The notes under the pieces: generated by a model
Database searches by the model: none
What the model was told of the DNA's origin: nothing
What the model saw: only the letters and a program-made list of their open reading frames with translations
From: Ferrovibrio sp046294345
Lineage (GTDB): Bacteria; Pseudomonadota; Alphaproteobacteria; Ferrovibrionales; Ferrovibrionaceae
Assembly: GCA_046294345.1 (NCBI GenBank)
Contig: JBKBJT010000085.1
Coordinates: forward strand, 1-7,144
Direction: 5' to 3'
Length of the DNA: 7,144 nt
Shown here: piece after piece, positions 6,403 to 7,144 of the stretch
How the letters are laid out: each line of letters opens with the position of its first letter
Position numbering within the stretch: position 1 is the stretch's first letter
Program-made: the position numbers and the translations under genes

Positions 6403-7134
6403 TCAGCCGTGCAGATGCAGGGCGGCGCCATGGCGACGCAGCCAAGTGCGCGCCGCCCGCAATTCCCCCTCGCCGCCCAGCAGCTGGGCGCAGAGGTGCC
6501 AGAAGGCGACGCTGTGATCCATGTGCTTCAGGTGGGCCACTTCGTGGGCGACCAGGTAGCGGCCGATCGGCGGCGGCGCCAGCAGCAGGCGCCAGGAGAA
6601 CGACAGGTTGCCATGGGCGGAGCAGCTGCCCCAGCGGCTCTGGGTGTCGCGCACGGTGATGCGCCGTACGCTGAGCCCGATTCGGTCGGCCATTTCCCTA
6701 GCGGCAAGCCCGAATTCCTCGCGGGCGCGCCGCTTCAGCCAGTCGCGCAGGCGCCGCGGCAGGTGTTCCGCCTGGCCGGTCACATGGATTTCATTGCCCT
6801 CGATCCAGACCCCGCCACGGGCAGCCGGCCGGTGCCGGATGATGTGCGGCGCACCATAGAGCGGCAAGCTGGCGCCATCCTGCCAGGGCAGGATTTCCGG
6901 CCGTTCCTCCTGCCGCGCCAGGATCCAGTCGACCTGCTCGGTCACGAATTTCTGGCCGGATTTCAGGCTTGCCCGGGTCGGCAGCACCAGGACGACCGCC
7001 CCGTCCCGAGGCATGACCCGGAGCAGCATGCGCCGGGCCCGCGAGTCGCGCTTGACCAAAAAGGGGAAACTGTCATTCCCGACCGTCAGCCGGTCGGCAC
7101 CGATTTCGATTGTTTCAGAATAAGGCTTGGTCAA
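6403..7134 (-). CDS. YgjP-type zinc metallopeptidase (DUF45/M48-like)
   Basis: About 243 residues, the usual length of the YgjP-like metallopeptidase family (PF01863), soluble and without a signal peptide, so cytoplasmic. The N-terminal part (21-72) has the family pattern of a basic RDSRARRMLLRV strand followed by VVLVLP and a helix ending VDWILAR. The C-terminal catalytic part has SRWGSCS at 166-172 and the zinc site HEVAH at 197-201 with His207 in MDHSVAFW as probable third ligand and Glu198 as base. The physiological substrate of the family is poorly known. The start is uncertain: no ATG lies near the N-terminus, the best in-window start is TTG at 7134, and the frame stays open to the window edge, so the true start may lie outside. 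It probably shares a transcript with the MFS gene five bases downstream; no functional link between the two is evident. Confidence 0.88.
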   Translation of the reverse strand: MTKPYSETIEIGADRLTVGNDSFPFLVKRDSRARRMLLRVMPRDGAVVLVLPTRASLKSGQKFVTEQVDWILARQEERPEILPWQDGASLPLYGAPHIIRHRPAARGGVWIEGNEIHVTGQAEHLPRRLRDWLKRRAREEFGLAAREMADRIGLSVRRITVRDTQSRWGSCSAHGNLSFSWRLLLAPPPIGRYLVAHEVAHLKHMDHSVAFWHLCAQLLGGEGELRAARTWLRRHGAALHLHG

Positions 7135-7144
7135 CGCCCGGTCC

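Noticed and set aside
5291..6517. Plus-strand open frame of 408 codons antisense to the MFS gene
   Set aside because: Same mirror-frame composition (Gln, His, Arg, Ala), no recognisable domain, and the minus strand has an intact 12-helix transporter.
1..7144. CRISPR arrays, tRNA or rRNA genes, insertion sequences, attachment sites, phage or defence genes
   Set aside because: None seen on either strand; the window is filled by ordinary transport, envelope and peptidase genes with uniform composition apart from the AT-rich operator.

Overview
This is a GC-rich bacterial window with tightly packed genes, several ATGA-type or few-base junctions, and protein families that fit an alphaproteobacterium, possibly of the Rhodospirillales type. 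The taxonomic call is inference from composition, gene content and the style of the Zur-like operator; there is no rRNA or other marker gene in the window.

Left part (1..1969, minus strand): a zinc-uptake type ABC transporter operon. Reading in the direction of transcription it has a sigma70-like promoter overlapping an AT-rich palindrome that looks like a Zur operator (core GTTATATAATAAC), then a 44-codon membrane microprotein, then the ATPase znuC with a histidine-rich C-terminal tail, the permease znuB, and the first 16 codons of a further exported protein that runs off the window. The solute-binding protein ZnuA is not identifiable in the window; the cut-off signal-peptide gene is a candidate for it, but too little is visible to say.

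Middle part (2072..5184, plus strand): a class A penicillin-binding protein (bifunctional peptidoglycan glycosyltransferase and DD-transpeptidase), overlapping by four bases (ATGA) with a secreted alpha/beta-hydrolase. The two form a cell-envelope pair divergent from the zinc operon, across a gene-free stretch of about 160 bp that holds the operator.

Right part (5189..7134, minus strand): a Bcr/CflA-type MFS drug efflux pump preceded by a YgjP-type zinc metallopeptidase, five bases apart and so probably one transcription unit. The pump converges on the hydrolase with only four bases between stop codons, and no intrinsic terminator is visible there.

Most of the window is recognisable housekeeping or accessory metabolism. 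The least explained item is the 44-residue tryptophan-rich membrane protein encoded directly behind the Zur-like operator as the first gene of the zinc operon.
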